The notes beneath the pieces were generated by a model. The model did no database searches, was not told the origin of the DNA, and was given only the letters and a program-made list of their open reading frames with translations. Below, piece by piece: positions 42,437 through 50,136 of a DNA stretch of 64,000 nt (position 1 is its first letter; every line of letters begins with the position of its first letter). Source of the DNA: Clostridium merdae (lineage in GTDB: Bacteria > Bacillota > Clostridia > Oscillospirales > Acutalibacteraceae). The translations under genes and the position numbers were made by a program. Location of the stretch: positions 1,074,231-1,138,230 of the forward strand of contig NZ_FXLN01000004.1 in the NCBI RefSeq assembly GCF_900176635.1. The letters run 5' to 3'.

Positions 42437-42540
42437 AGCTCCGTCACCTGCAATTCATCGTCTGACTCAAGCGGACTAGGTGGTTCAAGTCGGTCGCGCA
42501 TTCTTTCAGCCCAGTAGAGGCCGTAGTCATCAGACATCAT
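42433..42540 (-). CDS. Very small hypothetical protein
   Basis: A 35-residue acidic peptide (MMSDDYGLYWAERMRDRL...). ATG overlaps the preceding stop and its stop overlaps the next start (ATGA), so it is clearly translated within the operon. Confidence 0.55.
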   Translation of the reverse strand: MMSDDYGLYWAERMRDRLEPPSPLESDDELQVTEL

Positions 42541-42758
42541 CCCGCAGCCTCCAATTCTTCCAAATGAGCCCGCATTTCCATAATCTCGCGGTCAATATTT
42601 GCTCGCTTTTCGTTGTACCGCTTGTCAATTAGCTCGATGTGGGACAAATCAATAAATCGGCATTCCTTGAGCATGGCTATGGTGGTGAGCTGCTCGTCCC
42701 GCACCTGATTGCGCCGTGCGGTGAGGTTCTCAATTGCTCGCTTTATGTTCTCTTGCAT
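42537..42758 (-). CDS. Coiled-coil early protein
   Basis: A 73-residue coiled coil (IKRAIENLTARRNQVRDEQL..., NEKRANIDREIMEMRAHLEEL). GAGAGG upstream. Function unknown. Confidence 0.7.
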   Translation of the reverse strand: MQENIKRAIENLTARRNQVRDEQLTTIAMLKECRFIDLSHIELIDKRYNEKRANIDREIMEMRAHLEELEAAG

Positions 42759-42805
42759 CTTGACAAATCCTCTCTTTCAGATTAGTATTTTGATATAGTT
42801 ATTTT

Positions 42806-42991
42806 CTAGTGTGCCGCTTCCTGACTGCAATCAGGGGCGGTTTTCTTTTTGCCTGATACCCATGCGATAACGTGCATACAGGCTCGGCATAAGGTGTATC
42901 GCTGGTCGCATATTGCAACATCTGCGATATATATTCCGTTGCGGTCGCTCGGATTTAAAATTGCGCCACAGCAATCACAGTAATTTCGCAT
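42806..42991 (-). CDS. Small CxxC zinc-binding early protein
   Basis: A 61-residue protein with YCDCCGAIL at the start and YTLCRACM near the middle, four Cys as a zinc ribbon. The start at 42991 is chosen since GAGGGTG lies upstream; the longer version overlaps another gene. Confidence 0.65.
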   Translation of the reverse strand: MRNYCDCCGAILNPSDRNGIYIADVAICDQRYTLCRACMHVIAWVSGKKKTAPDCSQEAAH

Positions 42992-43106
42992 TTTGCAGCA
43001 CCCTCTTTCTTTCACCTCGGTTGAATGCGTGCAAGCCCTCCCAACTAGGTTTCCAACCGTAATGACGGCATAGCTCCATGTAACCTTGCAATGTTTTTAC
43101 AGACAT
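42975..43106 (-). CDS. Very small hypothetical protein
   Basis: A 43-residue basic protein (MSVKTLQGYMELCRHYGW...). Ribosome site AGGAGTG is 9 nt upstream of ATG 43106, and the end overlaps the next start by 17 nt. Confidence 0.5.
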   Translation of the reverse strand: MSVKTLQGYMELCRHYGWKPSWEGLHAFNRGERKRVLQNAKLL

Positions 43107-43112
43107 GGTGGT

Positions 43113-43295
43113 TCACTCCTTTCTAGCCCAATGTAACGACTGCGCACAATGATTCGCCGCATTTTGGACTTCTTGCTCCATGACAAAATAGGCGTTCAGC
43201 TCGGCTGTGGTGCTGCTTTCGGCATCCGCTGCTGTTTCCAGTGCGGAAAGCAATTGTTTTAGAGCGGTCCTCACGTTTTCATTCATTTCACTCAC
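43113..43295 (-). CDS. Small acidic hypothetical protein
   Basis: A 60-residue helical acidic protein (SEMNENVRTALKQLLSALETA). AAAGGAGTGAGTG site upstream. Function unknown. Confidence 0.6.
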   Translation of the reverse strand: MSEMNENVRTALKQLLSALETAADAESSTTAELNAYFVMEQEVQNAANHCAQSLHWARKE

Positions 43296-43352
43296 TCCTT
43301 TCCGTTCTACAGGACTTGTCCTGATGCCACCCGCAGCGGGTGCAGGCGGTGG

Positions 43353-43550
43353 TTATGATGTCTGCTGCAAATCCAGATACTGCAGCAAATCATCCAAGTT
43401 AATAAGGCGTTTGCGCCCAGCCATGACAGATTTAACTTTGCCTTCTAGCGCAAGCTGCCGGATAAAATACGGCGTCACTGCGGTTCCAGGGTCTACGGTT
43501 TTGATTTCTGCAGCAGCTTCTTTTAGTAGCCTCATGCGGGGGATTGGCAT
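43353..43550 (-). CDS. Helix-turn-helix DNA-binding protein (excisionase-like)
   Basis: A 65-residue MerR/excisionase-type winged helix: VDPGTAVTPYFIRQLALEGKVKSVMAGRKRLINLDDLLQYL. The recognition helix and following wing are characteristic. Being the only candidate with this fold in the early region, it may be the Xis partner of the integrase. AGGAGGTGA lies upstream. Confidence 0.65.
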   Translation of the reverse strand: MPIPRMRLLKEAAAEIKTVDPGTAVTPYFIRQLALEGKVKSVMAGRKRLINLDDLLQYLDLQQTS

Positions 43551-43646
43551 TCCGAGTCACCTCCTTTAAACTGTTTACTGTCCGCTTAATAGGACAATGA
43601 ATTTCGCACCTCTTGAATTAAGTATTGAGTTTTAGGTATACTGGGA

Positions 43647-44402
43647 TTAAGCAGATTTTTTACCAAGGATTTTTTCAAATTCCGGGATTGCCTCTTCAAA
43701 GTAAACCCAGGTATCAACTTCGCGCGAGCTGCTACGCGACTTGTCTTTACGGAGCTCTCCAAACCCATCAACTTTTAAATGATGCTCATTTGCGATTCTG
43801 CCAATTCTATTTGCAGTCAGTCCGAATATGTCGCCAATTTCTTGCGCAGAATAACCTCGCTTTGTCTTGGGGAGTGGGAGTACAGCTTGTCCGCCATTGA
43901 GCTCCTTGGTGGCATACGATAAAAGCACCTGTTTGTATTTTGGAGAAAGAGCGTCATTGTTTGCCATCTTGACATAGAGAGCAGCTTTGCGGGCCTGAGC
44001 ATTTTTAAGTCGGGCAGCGACTTCATTTTCTTTTACAGTGGAAACAAGCTTCGCGTCTCCACGTCGCAGACCTTTAAGGATTTTGCGAATCCACGCACGA
44101 AACTCTTTTGCTTTAGGTTGGCTGGAAAGCATTGTCACTTCGTAGATGCCGTCCTCGGTGAAAATTGTACGTTCGCGGGTTACGTTGCGTCCTCCTTCAA
44201 CTACCGACAGTTTGACGGTAGTTGAAAACTCGGAGTTTTTCAGATAACTATTACGCTCCGTCAGTTTTTCGATACCCTTGCGGTCTGCATACTCCAAGCA
44301 CCCCGCCAACTGGTCAATAGTCATAAACATGTCGTTTCCGTTGCTGTAGATGTCCGTTTCCACGGAGCCAAAGCTTTCGGATTTTATAAGCTGTAAATTC
44401 AT
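43647..44402 (-). CDS. Phage antirepressor with BRO-N domain
   Basis: A 251-residue regulator. Residues about 1-110 are a BRO-N domain (SVETDIYSNGNDMFMTIDQLAGCLEYADRKGIEKL, ERTIFTEDGIYEVTMLS, AKEFRAWIRKIL). The C-terminal half has a helix-turn-helix region (KRGYSAQEIGDIFGLTANRIGRIANEHHLKVDGFG). Such antirepressors act against CI-type repressors. It follows the Cro-like gene in the lytic operon. Confidence 0.85.
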   Translation of the reverse strand: MNLQLIKSESFGSVETDIYSNGNDMFMTIDQLAGCLEYADRKGIEKLTERNSYLKNSEFSTTVKLSVVEGGRNVTRERTIFTEDGIYEVTMLSSQPKAKEFRAWIRKILKGLRRGDAKLVSTVKENEVAARLKNAQARKAALYVKMANNDALSPKYKQVLLSYATKELNGGQAVLPLPKTKRGYSAQEIGDIFGLTANRIGRIANEHHLKVDGFGELRKDKSRSSSREVDTWVYFEEAIPEFEKILGKKSA

Positions 44403-44450
44403 GTTGTTTCCCTCTCTTTCAAAATTTCATCCAGTGCGACATTGAGTTTT

Positions 44451-44741
44451 TTAGCGTAGAGAAATATTCAATGCCCACACTTCGGCAAATTGTCTGAATA
44501 ATTCTGAACAAACTTCAGCGTCTGAGTGAGTCAAGATAAGGTGTGTAACATTGTTTTTTCTGTTTTTAATGTGAGAATAAGCGCCTCTTGCGGCATGGTC
44601 ACAGGAATCAAATAATCCCCATTCAGGAATGTGATATTTGGTCGCTGTTTTCGCGCAGATTTCTTTGCATAACAATCTGTAAACATAAGAGGGAGTAAGC
44701 CTAAATTGATCACAATCTTCAATTTCGATAGTAAGTTTCAT
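44451..44741 (-). CDS. Hypothetical early protein
   Basis: A 96-residue protein (MKLTIEIEDCDQFRL...). The start at 44741 is chosen because AAAGGAG lies 7 nt upstream; a longer frame begins inside the preceding gene. It has no recognised motif. Second gene of the lytic operon. Confidence 0.6.
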   Translation of the reverse strand: MKLTIEIEDCDQFRLTPSYVYRLLCKEICAKTATKYHIPEWGLFDSCDHAARGAYSHIKNRKNNVTHLILTHSDAEVCSELFRQFAEVWALNISLR

Positions 44742-44757
44742 ACTGTTCTCCTTTCTG

Positions 44758-44964
44758 TTACTCATTCTGTAAAATTTTCTTAATTGCCGATTCAATCTTC
44801 GGGCTGCTTAGTTGGCCGGTCATAATCTTATAAAGATTCGAACTATCAACATACATACCCGTTTTCTCTTTTACTTTTGAAATCAGCCATTCTTGATTTT
44901 TGCCAATGCAAAGTAATTTCGTCTTGACTTCGATTCCAAAAGGGGTAAACATCCTTTTGGGCAT
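44758..44964 (-). CDS. Cro-like helix-turn-helix regulator
   Basis: A 68-residue DNA-binding protein: MPKRMFTPFGIEVKTKLL, then the HTH NQEWLISKVKEKTGMYVDSSNLYKIMTGQL. The start at 44964 has AAAGGAATG upstream; the in-frame ATG at 45000 has no good site. It is the first gene of the lytic operon and divergent from the CI-like repressor. Confidence 0.75.
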   Translation of the reverse strand: MPKRMFTPFGIEVKTKLLCIGKNQEWLISKVKEKTGMYVDSSNLYKIMTGQLSSPKIESAIKKILQNE

Positions 44965-45155
44965 AAAAACATTCCTTTCTTTAGTAAAATAAGTTGACAA
45001 TTACGTAATCATGTAATATATTATAGTTACCACACCAAATATTTACGTGATTGCGTTGCTTATGTGCTAATGATATTACACGTAGACGTAAAAGTCAACG
45101 CAATTTTAAGCGAACGCGTAAATTTGTAAAATATTACAAATAGGAGTGTTTATTT
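44965..45155. promoter_or_regulatory. Lysogeny switch intergenic region with operator-like repeats
   Basis: This 191-bp AT-rich region between the divergent repressor and Cro-like genes contains ATTACGTAAT (45002-45011) plus variants ATTTACGTGAT, ATTACACGTA and ACGCGTAAAT, plausible repressor operators. Exact promoters are not clear. Confidence 0.5.
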
Positions 45156-45941
45156 GTGTTGTCTTTATACGAAAAAATTGACCTACTTTGCAAAGAGGAA
45201 GGCATCAATATCACTGAAATGTGTAAAAGGTCTGGGGCGAGCAGAGGCTCGTTGACCGACTTGAAAAAGGGAAGAAAGAAGTCATTAACAGCAGATACTC
45301 TAGCCAAAATAGCCAATTATTTTGGTGTTTCAGTTGATAGCCTTTTGCCAGAAGCTGAAGTATGTAAAGAATGCAATTACTTTTATTCCCCAAGAATTCC
45401 AAGTGATGTAGAAAAGCATTTAGAACACCATGAAAAATGGAAGAAAGCAAAAGAAAAGTTTGGCTTTTGGAATGATGATGAAAGAGAGATTCGATATGAG
45501 TGTTCTGAATACGAAAAAAATACTGCCAATCCTTTTGAAGAGCGGCTGAAAGCGGCTGAAAAATGCATATTTGCATACTTTTCTCGTAGCGTGGAAAGTG
45601 ATTGTGACTTATCTCACATCTCATTTGAGGAATACGTTCCCTATTTTTTACACAGTCAGAAACACCGCTTTAGTTCAGATGTTCGAAATGCTCTGATAGC
45701 CAAGTATGGAGAAAAAGAGGGCATGTCAGGTTCGTATTGGACGCAACTCGATAAAAAAGAAACATTAAAAAGCAAAATAAAAAAGCTCATCCCAGCAAAG
45801 GGCGAGCCAGAAATCACTTTCGATGATTTCACATATGCCTTTCTGGACGAATCCAAAGAACTGACACAAGAGAACAAACAGAAGCTTCTCGAGATGGCGA
45901 AATTCTTTAAACAACAACAGGACAAAGAAAATAACGAATAA
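45156..45941 (+). CDS. CI-like XRE-family phage repressor
   Basis: A 261-residue regulator. N-terminal XRE helix-turn-helix (residues about 6-62: KIDLLCKEEGINITEMCKRSGASRGSLTDLKKG, then TADTLAKIANYFGVSVDSLL). The C-terminal part is acidic and helical without LexA peptidase residues seen; repressor loss may therefore rely on the neighbouring ImmA-like peptidase. GTG start with AGGAG 9 nt upstream. Confidence 0.85.
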   Translation: MLSLYEKIDLLCKEEGINITEMCKRSGASRGSLTDLKKGRKKSLTADTLAKIANYFGVSVDSLLPEAEVCKECNYFYSPRIPSDVEKHLEHHEKWKKAKEKFGFWNDDEREIRYECSEYEKNTANPFEERLKAAEKCIFAYFSRSVESDCDLSHISFEEYVPYFLHSQKHRFSSDVRNALIAKYGEKEGMSGSYWTQLDKKETLKSKIKKLIPAKGEPEITFDDFTYAFLDESKELTQENKQKLLEMAKFFKQQQDKENNE

Positions 45942-45960
45942 TATTGATGGAGATTTTTGC

Positions 45961-46383
45961 GTGGTAGAATTAAATACCTTGTATGACGATATGTGGGCGC
46001 AGCAGGTTGCTCTATACACTTATGATGTAGGAAAAGAAACCAGCGTTACAATCGAATTAAATAATCGATATGCAATCTTCTTAGACCCTTTTCGGGTACA
46101 AACTATTCCAGAAATGAAACGTATCCTCGCTCATGAACTTGGTCACTGTGCTACCGGTTGCACCCATAAAGTAAGCAGTCCTTTAGACTTAATTGAGAAA
46201 CATGAGTATAAAGCAAACCGTTGGGCTATTGAGCGGTACATACCTTTTAATGAATTGAGCGGAGCTATCAGTCAAGGCTACGCCGAAAGATGGCAGCTAG
46301 CAGAATATTTTGATATGCCGGAGCCGTTCATTCAAAAAGCACTAGATTATTATTTTTCTGTACGACAACGAAAAATGGCATAA
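45961..46383 (+). CDS. ImmA/IrrE-family metallopeptidase
   Basis: A 140-residue zinc peptidase with HELGH (residues about 60-64: RILAHELGHC) and a downstream EYKANRWA third-ligand segment. In ICEBs1 and related elements ImmA cleaves the phage-type repressor to permit induction. The GTG start has GGAG upstream and lies 19 nt after the repressor, so both are one operon. This supports peptidase-dependent induction here. Confidence 0.88.
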   Translation: MVELNTLYDDMWAQQVALYTYDVGKETSVTIELNNRYAIFLDPFRVQTIPEMKRILAHELGHCATGCTHKVSSPLDLIEKHEYKANRWAIERYIPFNELSGAISQGYAERWQLAEYFDMPEPFIQKALDYYFSVRQRKMA

Positions 46384-46390
46384 AAAAAAA

Positions 46391-46424
46391 CCGCCCTACC
46401 CTGTTTGCACCAGGATAGAGCGGC
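46391..46424 (+). terminator. Hairpin after the repressor/ImmA operon
   Basis: CCGCCCTACCCTG pairs imperfectly with CAGGATAGAGCGG across TTTGCAC, preceded by an A-run. No T-run follows, so termination strength is uncertain. Confidence 0.5.
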
Positions 46425-46472
46425 AGATCGGCCGGGGCCGATACATATAACGCAAATATATTGTACCAACCT

Positions 46473-46512
46473 CCCGGCCAAAAATCAATAGGCCGGGTAT
46501 TTTTATACCCGG
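46473..46512 (+). promoter_or_regulatory. Mutually exclusive hairpins before the integrase
   Basis: CCCGGCC (46473-46479) can pair with GGCCGGG (46491-46497), followed by TATTTTTAT. Alternatively CCGGGTAT (46493-46500) pairs with ATACCCGG (46505-46512), ending 4 nt before the AGGAGG ribosome site. The right arm of the first is part of the left arm of the second, so only one forms. Possible attenuation of integrase. Confidence 0.55.
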
Positions 46513-46529
46513 TTTTAGGAGGTTACATT

Positions 46530-47702
46530 ATGGCAACCATTGAAAAACGTGGAAAAAGCTACCGAATCACATCCTCTTGTGGCTACACCGTCAGAGGGAA
46601 CCAGGAGCGGCAGCGCATGACATGGACACCAGACCCCGGAATGACGGAACGGCAAATCGAAAAGGAGCTGAATCGACAAGCTGTATTATTTGATGAAGAA
46701 TGCAAGCAAGGCACCATTCAGCAACGAAGCGTAAAATTCGAAGAATTCGTAGAACAGTATTTGGAAGATTACGCCGCTCAGAACCTTCGCATCCGAACAG
46801 TCGTTGAGTATCGTCGTATGGGGAAACGGGTCTGCAAAACAATTGGATCCTTTAAAATGGATAAGATTTCTCCCACCCAAATACAAAGGTTGGTTCGCTT
46901 GCTACTCGACGGGAATAAAGAGCACAAGCCGATGATGCCTAAAACAGCAAAAGACTATCTTTCATTCGTTTCTTCTGTTTTTAATTATGCGATTCAGATG
47001 CGGGTAGCCAAAACAAATCCCTGCAATGCTATTCACATTAAACCCGGAGAAAAAGAGGAAATAGACTGCTATACGCCGGAAGAAGCACAGCTCTTTCTGG
47101 ATATTCTAGCGAAAGAACCCCACCATTACCAAGCGTTCTTCGTGTTGGCTATTTATGGAGGGTTTCGGCGCGGTGAGTTGTGTGGGCTCGAATGGAAAGA
47201 CATTGACTTTGAAACAGGTGTTATCAGCATTCGCAGAACCTCAGAGTACACCAAAAGCAAGGGAACGTTTACTGACACAACAAAAACAAAGAAATCGCAG
47301 CGAAGCCTAAAAATGCCCGATGAAGTAATTGAAGTTCTTCGCAAGCATCGTTTAGAGCAGAGTGCAGAGCGACTAAAAGTTGGAGATCAGTGGGAGAATT
47401 CGGACCGTCTTTTTGTCGCTTGGAACGGCAGGCCGATAAACCCTAATTCATCTTATAACTGGATGAGAAAAATTTGTGAGCGCGCAGGGCTCCGCTGCAC
47501 GAAATCAGCTTTACACGGTCTTCGGCACTTAAACGCTTCTCTACTTATAACTAGCGGTATCGATGTAAAGACTGTTTCCGTATCTTTAGGTCACTCTCAA
47601 GTATCTACCACAATGAACATATATGCCCATACTTTTGAAAAATCCCAAGCTGCAGCATCTGAGGCAATAGCCTCTGCCCTTCCCCTGAAATCTCGTGCGT
47701 AA
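46530..47702 (+). CDS. int: Phage integrase, tyrosine recombinase
   Basis: A 390-residue site-specific recombinase. N-terminal arm-binding region (about residues 1-60), a SAM-like core-binding domain (about 75-165), and a catalytic domain with the R-H-x-x-R-Y set: Arg in YGGFRRGELCGLEWKDID, HGLRH about residue 325 (first His then Arg), LGHSQVSTT, and Tyr in MNIYAHTF about 370. TTAGGAGG lies 7 nt before ATG 46530. It points to the tRNA-Leu att site 84 nt beyond its stop, as expected. Confidence 0.93.
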   Translation: MATIEKRGKSYRITSSCGYTVRGNQERQRMTWTPDPGMTERQIEKELNRQAVLFDEECKQGTIQQRSVKFEEFVEQYLEDYAAQNLRIRTVVEYRRMGKRVCKTIGSFKMDKISPTQIQRLVRLLLDGNKEHKPMMPKTAKDYLSFVSSVFNYAIQMRVAKTNPCNAIHIKPGEKEEIDCYTPEEAQLFLDILAKEPHHYQAFFVLAIYGGFRRGELCGLEWKDIDFETGVISIRRTSEYTKSKGTFTDTTKTKKSQRSLKMPDEVIEVLRKHRLEQSAERLKVGDQWENSDRLFVAWNGRPINPNSSYNWMRKICERAGLRCTKSALHGLRHLNASLLITSGIDVKTVSVSLGHSQVSTTMNIYAHTFEKSQAAASEAIASALPLKSRA

Positions 47703-47721
47703 ACCCCAAATAAACCCCAAG
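47701..47721. repeat. Integrase arm-type site, right
   Basis: Identical to 8715-8735, containing two AAATAAACCCC-type units. It overlaps the integrase stop and lies 65 bp inside the right core. Confidence 0.6.
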
Positions 47722-47745
47722 ACCCTATTTTCAAGACAAAGGAAA

Positions 47746-47777
47746 ACCGGGAACCCGCATAAATGCTGGATTCCCGG
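47746..47777 (-). terminator. Replacement terminator for tRNA-Leu, supplied by the prophage
   Basis: On the minus strand CCGGGAA pairs with TTCCCGG around a GC-rich loop, then TTTTCCTTTG. It lies just downstream of the tRNA 3' end within prophage DNA, while the original terminator is now at 8529-8562. Confidence 0.65.
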
Positions 47778-47785
47778 TAATAAAA

Positions 47786-47815
47786 TTTGGTACGGGTGAC
47801 AAGACTTGAACTTGC
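47786..47815. repeat. attR core (30-bp direct repeat inside tRNA-Leu)
   Basis: The 30-bp copy identical to 8572-8601 spans the encoded CCA and T-arm of tRNA-Leu, so integration leaves a complete tRNA gene. Confidence 0.93.
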
Positions 47816-47871
47816 ACATCGGAGATACCAGAACCTAAATCTGGCGCGTCTGCCAATTCCGCCACACCCGC
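47788..47871 (-). tRNA. tRNA-Leu (anticodon TAG)
   Basis: The 84-nt gene folds as a class II tRNA. The acceptor GCGGGTG pairs with CACCCGT, followed by discriminator A and encoded CCA. The anticodon stem CCAGA/TCTGG encloses TTTAGGT, giving TAG. A long variable arm and T-loop TTCAAGT are present. The 3' end is the prophage attachment site. Confidence 0.96.
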
Positions 47872-47912
47872 ATATAAACAGCAGAAATATTCCTCTGCTG
47901 TTCAGCTAATAT

Positions 47913-47941
47913 ATTATAACCAAAGAATGCAATCTTTGCAA
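47913..47941 (-). promoter_or_regulatory. tRNA-Leu promoter
   Basis: On the minus strand TTGCAA (47936-47941), 17-bp spacer, TATAAT (47913-47918), followed after about 40 nt by the tRNA 5' end. An AACAGCAG/CTGCTGTT hairpin lies between. Confidence 0.75.
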
Positions 47942-47994
47942 GAGAAATTTTTAAACATTTCAAAATTAATTTAATCCATATCAATTTTCCGGCT

Positions 47995-49266
47995 TTAAAT
48001 CGGAAGAATTCCTTGTTCCAGCATAGACTGCGCCGCCAGCATCACACCCAGTTTACCGCTGTGGAAGTTCAGGCCTCCTTGCATCCACACAGCATACGGC
48101 TCGCGCAATGGTGCATCAGCAGAAAGCTCAATAGAAGCCCCCAGCGTAAACGCACCCGCCGCCATAATCACCTTGCAGTCGTAGCCAGGCATGTCCCATG
48201 GTTCAGGCGTTACGAAAGAATCCACTGGAGCTCCTTTCTGAATGCCTTGGCAAAACGCTACCAGAGCCTCTTGTTCACGCAGAAGCACCGCCTGAATAAT
48301 ATCTGCTCTCGGCTCATCCCAATGGGGGGTTACATCGTACCCCAGGTTTGAAAAGAGTGCCGATGCAAATGCGGCAGTTTTGAGTGCCTCTCCCGTTACA
48401 TTGGGAGCATGAAACGCTCCTAAAAACAGTTCGCGATTATTGCCGAGTGTACAACCGATTTCGCGCCCGGTGCCGGGAGTCGTCAAGCGGTAGGAGCAGC
48501 TTTCCACCAAATCACGTCGGCCTGCAATGTATCCGCCAGTAGGAGCAATTCCGCCGCCTGGATTTTTAATGAGGGAGCCTGCCATCAAATCTGCCCCATG
48601 CTGAGTTGGCTCTTCCGTTTGAACAAATTCACCATAGCAGTTATCCACCATTACGATGCAGTCGGGAGCAAGGCGCTTCGCTAGCTTTGCCATTCGTTCA
48701 ATCTCTTCCACAAAGAGGGACGGGCGCAGGCTATACCCGCGGGAACGCTGAATATATACCATTTTAATACCGGGGTGAATTCTGCGCTCCATCTCTTCGT
48801 AATCCGGTGTACCATCTTCTTGTAAATCGACCTGCTCATATTTTACGCCAAATTCTTTCAATGAACCGTTACCGTCTCCGGTAATTCCAAGTACACCGCG
48901 AAGAGTATCATAGGGAATCCCCGTTACACTCAGCATGGTATCTCCGGGGCGAAGAACTCCAAATAAGGCCACCGTTAGTGCATGTGTTCCGCTCACAAAG
49001 TTTGCACGCACCAAGGCATCCTCTGCACCGAGAGCATACGCGTACACCTCATCCAATGTGTCGCGCCCGCGGTCACCATAACCATACCCCGTTGAGCCAA
49101 CAAAATGGCTTTCACTCACTCTTGCACGATTAAACGCAGCCAGCATTTTCTGTTGGTTGTAACCAGTGACCGCATCTATCTTGCGAAAAACAGGCTCAAG
49201 CTGCTGCATTGCCTGCTCTGACGCAGCATGTATTTTATCGTCTAACTGAAAAAAAGGAAAATTCAT
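47995..49266 (-). CDS. Methionine gamma-lyase-family PLP enzyme (aluminium-resistance protein family)
   Basis: A 423-residue PLP-dependent enzyme of the PF06838 group. Seen: GTHALTVALFGVLRPGD, GIPYDTL, and the PLP-lysine region DLMAGSLIKNPGGGIAPTGGYIAG about residue 235. It likely cleaves sulphur amino acids such as methionine or cystathionine; the aluminium-resistance label is historical. The start at 49266 has GGGAGCAGG upstream. It is the chromosomal gene immediately flanking the tRNA. Confidence 0.85.
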   Translation of the reverse strand: MNFPFFQLDDKIHAASEQAMQQLEPVFRKIDAVTGYNQQKMLAAFNRARVSESHFVGSTGYGYGDRGRDTLDEVYAYALGAEDALVRANFVSGTHALTVALFGVLRPGDTMLSVTGIPYDTLRGVLGITGDGNGSLKEFGVKYEQVDLQEDGTPDYEEMERRIHPGIKMVYIQRSRGYSLRPSLFVEEIERMAKLAKRLAPDCIVMVDNCYGEFVQTEEPTQHGADLMAGSLIKNPGGGIAPTGGYIAGRRDLVESCSYRLTTPGTGREIGCTLGNNRELFLGAFHAPNVTGEALKTAAFASALFSNLGYDVTPHWDEPRADIIQAVLLREQEALVAFCQGIQKGAPVDSFVTPEPWDMPGYDCKVIMAAGAFTLGASIELSADAPLREPYAVWMQGGLNFHSGKLGVMLAAQSMLEQGILPI

Positions 49267-49377
49267 GATTCCTGCTCCCTTATGTTTTGAATCTATGGAA
49301 TACTTTTGCGCATCCAATCTTACTTTAGAGGATTAATCTAACTGCTCAAAGTTTTTGCATAATTACTATATTAAGTT

Positions 49378-50136
49378 TTATAAAGAAAGCTCTGCCCATC
49401 GACCTGCCGGAACAAACGATAGAGACTGATAAAAACGGATGGCCCTTTCGTTTTCACATAGCACGTAGACACTCTTGGGTGAGAGCCGGTATAGAAGCCT
49501 CTTTACCATGCTACTCCCCACCCCCATGCGCCGTTTTTCGGGTTGCACCGCTACCGCAGTTAAAACGGCATCGGTTTCGGTGATGCTGCCTGCTAATGCA
49601 CAGGCGATCACTCTTTCCTGTGAAATAACACCTTGTGTGAGTAATGCCTCATGGCGAAACCGATGTGAAACATCCAGGTAAAATGGCTCGAACTGCTCCG
49701 GCTTTTGTTCGCCGCAATCGCACAAAAGGGAGAATACATCCCGAACTGGCACTTCGTCAAGCAAAGCAAGCTGGTGTTCCTTCTCGGACATTCTCGATGG
49801 CCGTGACAGTAATATCTCACCGGATTGCTCACAACCCCCATACAAAGCAAGAGCCGCTCTTTCTTCACACAGCAGAGTGCGGCAACCACAAGCCAGTAAA
49901 AACTCTTTGAGCTCGTCCGCATCTGCTGTATCTACCCAGTGAAGAACCGCGGCGCCATCCAAGGAGGATACGGCCGCGGTCACTTGTTCTGATTCATTGG
50001 TTTGAATCCAAAATCGTGCAAACGGAAGAGAAAGGCCATAGGCTCTCTGCAAACCGGCAATTTTACAGCCAAACGGGTTCCCCTCGCAGAACTGCTCAAG
50101 CAAAGGGATTTCTATCTCCGACAGCAGCCGAATCAC
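49378..50136 (-). CDS. GNAT-family N-acetyltransferase
   Basis: A 252-residue protein with a C-terminal GNAT domain: acetyl-CoA binding motif A VAVQPEKRRMGVGSSMVKRL about residues 188-207 and ENERAIRFYQSLSFVPAG at the end. The substrate is unknown. GTG start overlapping the M42 stop (GTGA), so it is co-translated with the peptidase operon. Confidence 0.82.
   Translation of the reverse strand: MIRLLSEIEIPLLEQFCEGNPFGCKIAGLQRAYGLSLPFARFWIQTNESEQVTAAVSSLDGAAVLHWVDTADADELKEFLLACGCRTLLCEERAALALYGGCEQSGEILLSRPSRMSEKEHQLALLDEVPVRDVFSLLCDCGEQKPEQFEPFYLDVSHRFRHEALLTQGVISQERVIACALAGSITETDAVLTAVAVQPEKRRMGVGSSMVKRLLYRLSPKSVYVLCENERAIRFYQSLSFVPAGRWAELSL

Larger units (their letters stand above)
8572..47815. 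mobile_element. Siphovirus-type prophage integrated in tRNA-Leu
   Basis: The 39.2-kb unit is bounded by a 30-bp perfect direct repeat. The right copy is the 3' end of tRNA-Leu(TAG), and a tyrosine integrase lies directly inside it. Modules occur in the standard order: lysogeny, early, recombination/replication, late regulator, packaging, HK97-type head, non-contractile tail with tape measure, tail tip, lysis, then attL-side cargo. All structural genes appear intact. Only one early gene (39357-39691) is clearly broken, so the prophage may be inducible. Confidence 0.93.

Noticed and set aside
43586..43771. 61-codon minus frame overlapping the antirepressor C-terminus
   Set aside because: Overlaps the BRO-N gene in another frame without a ribosome site or family pattern.
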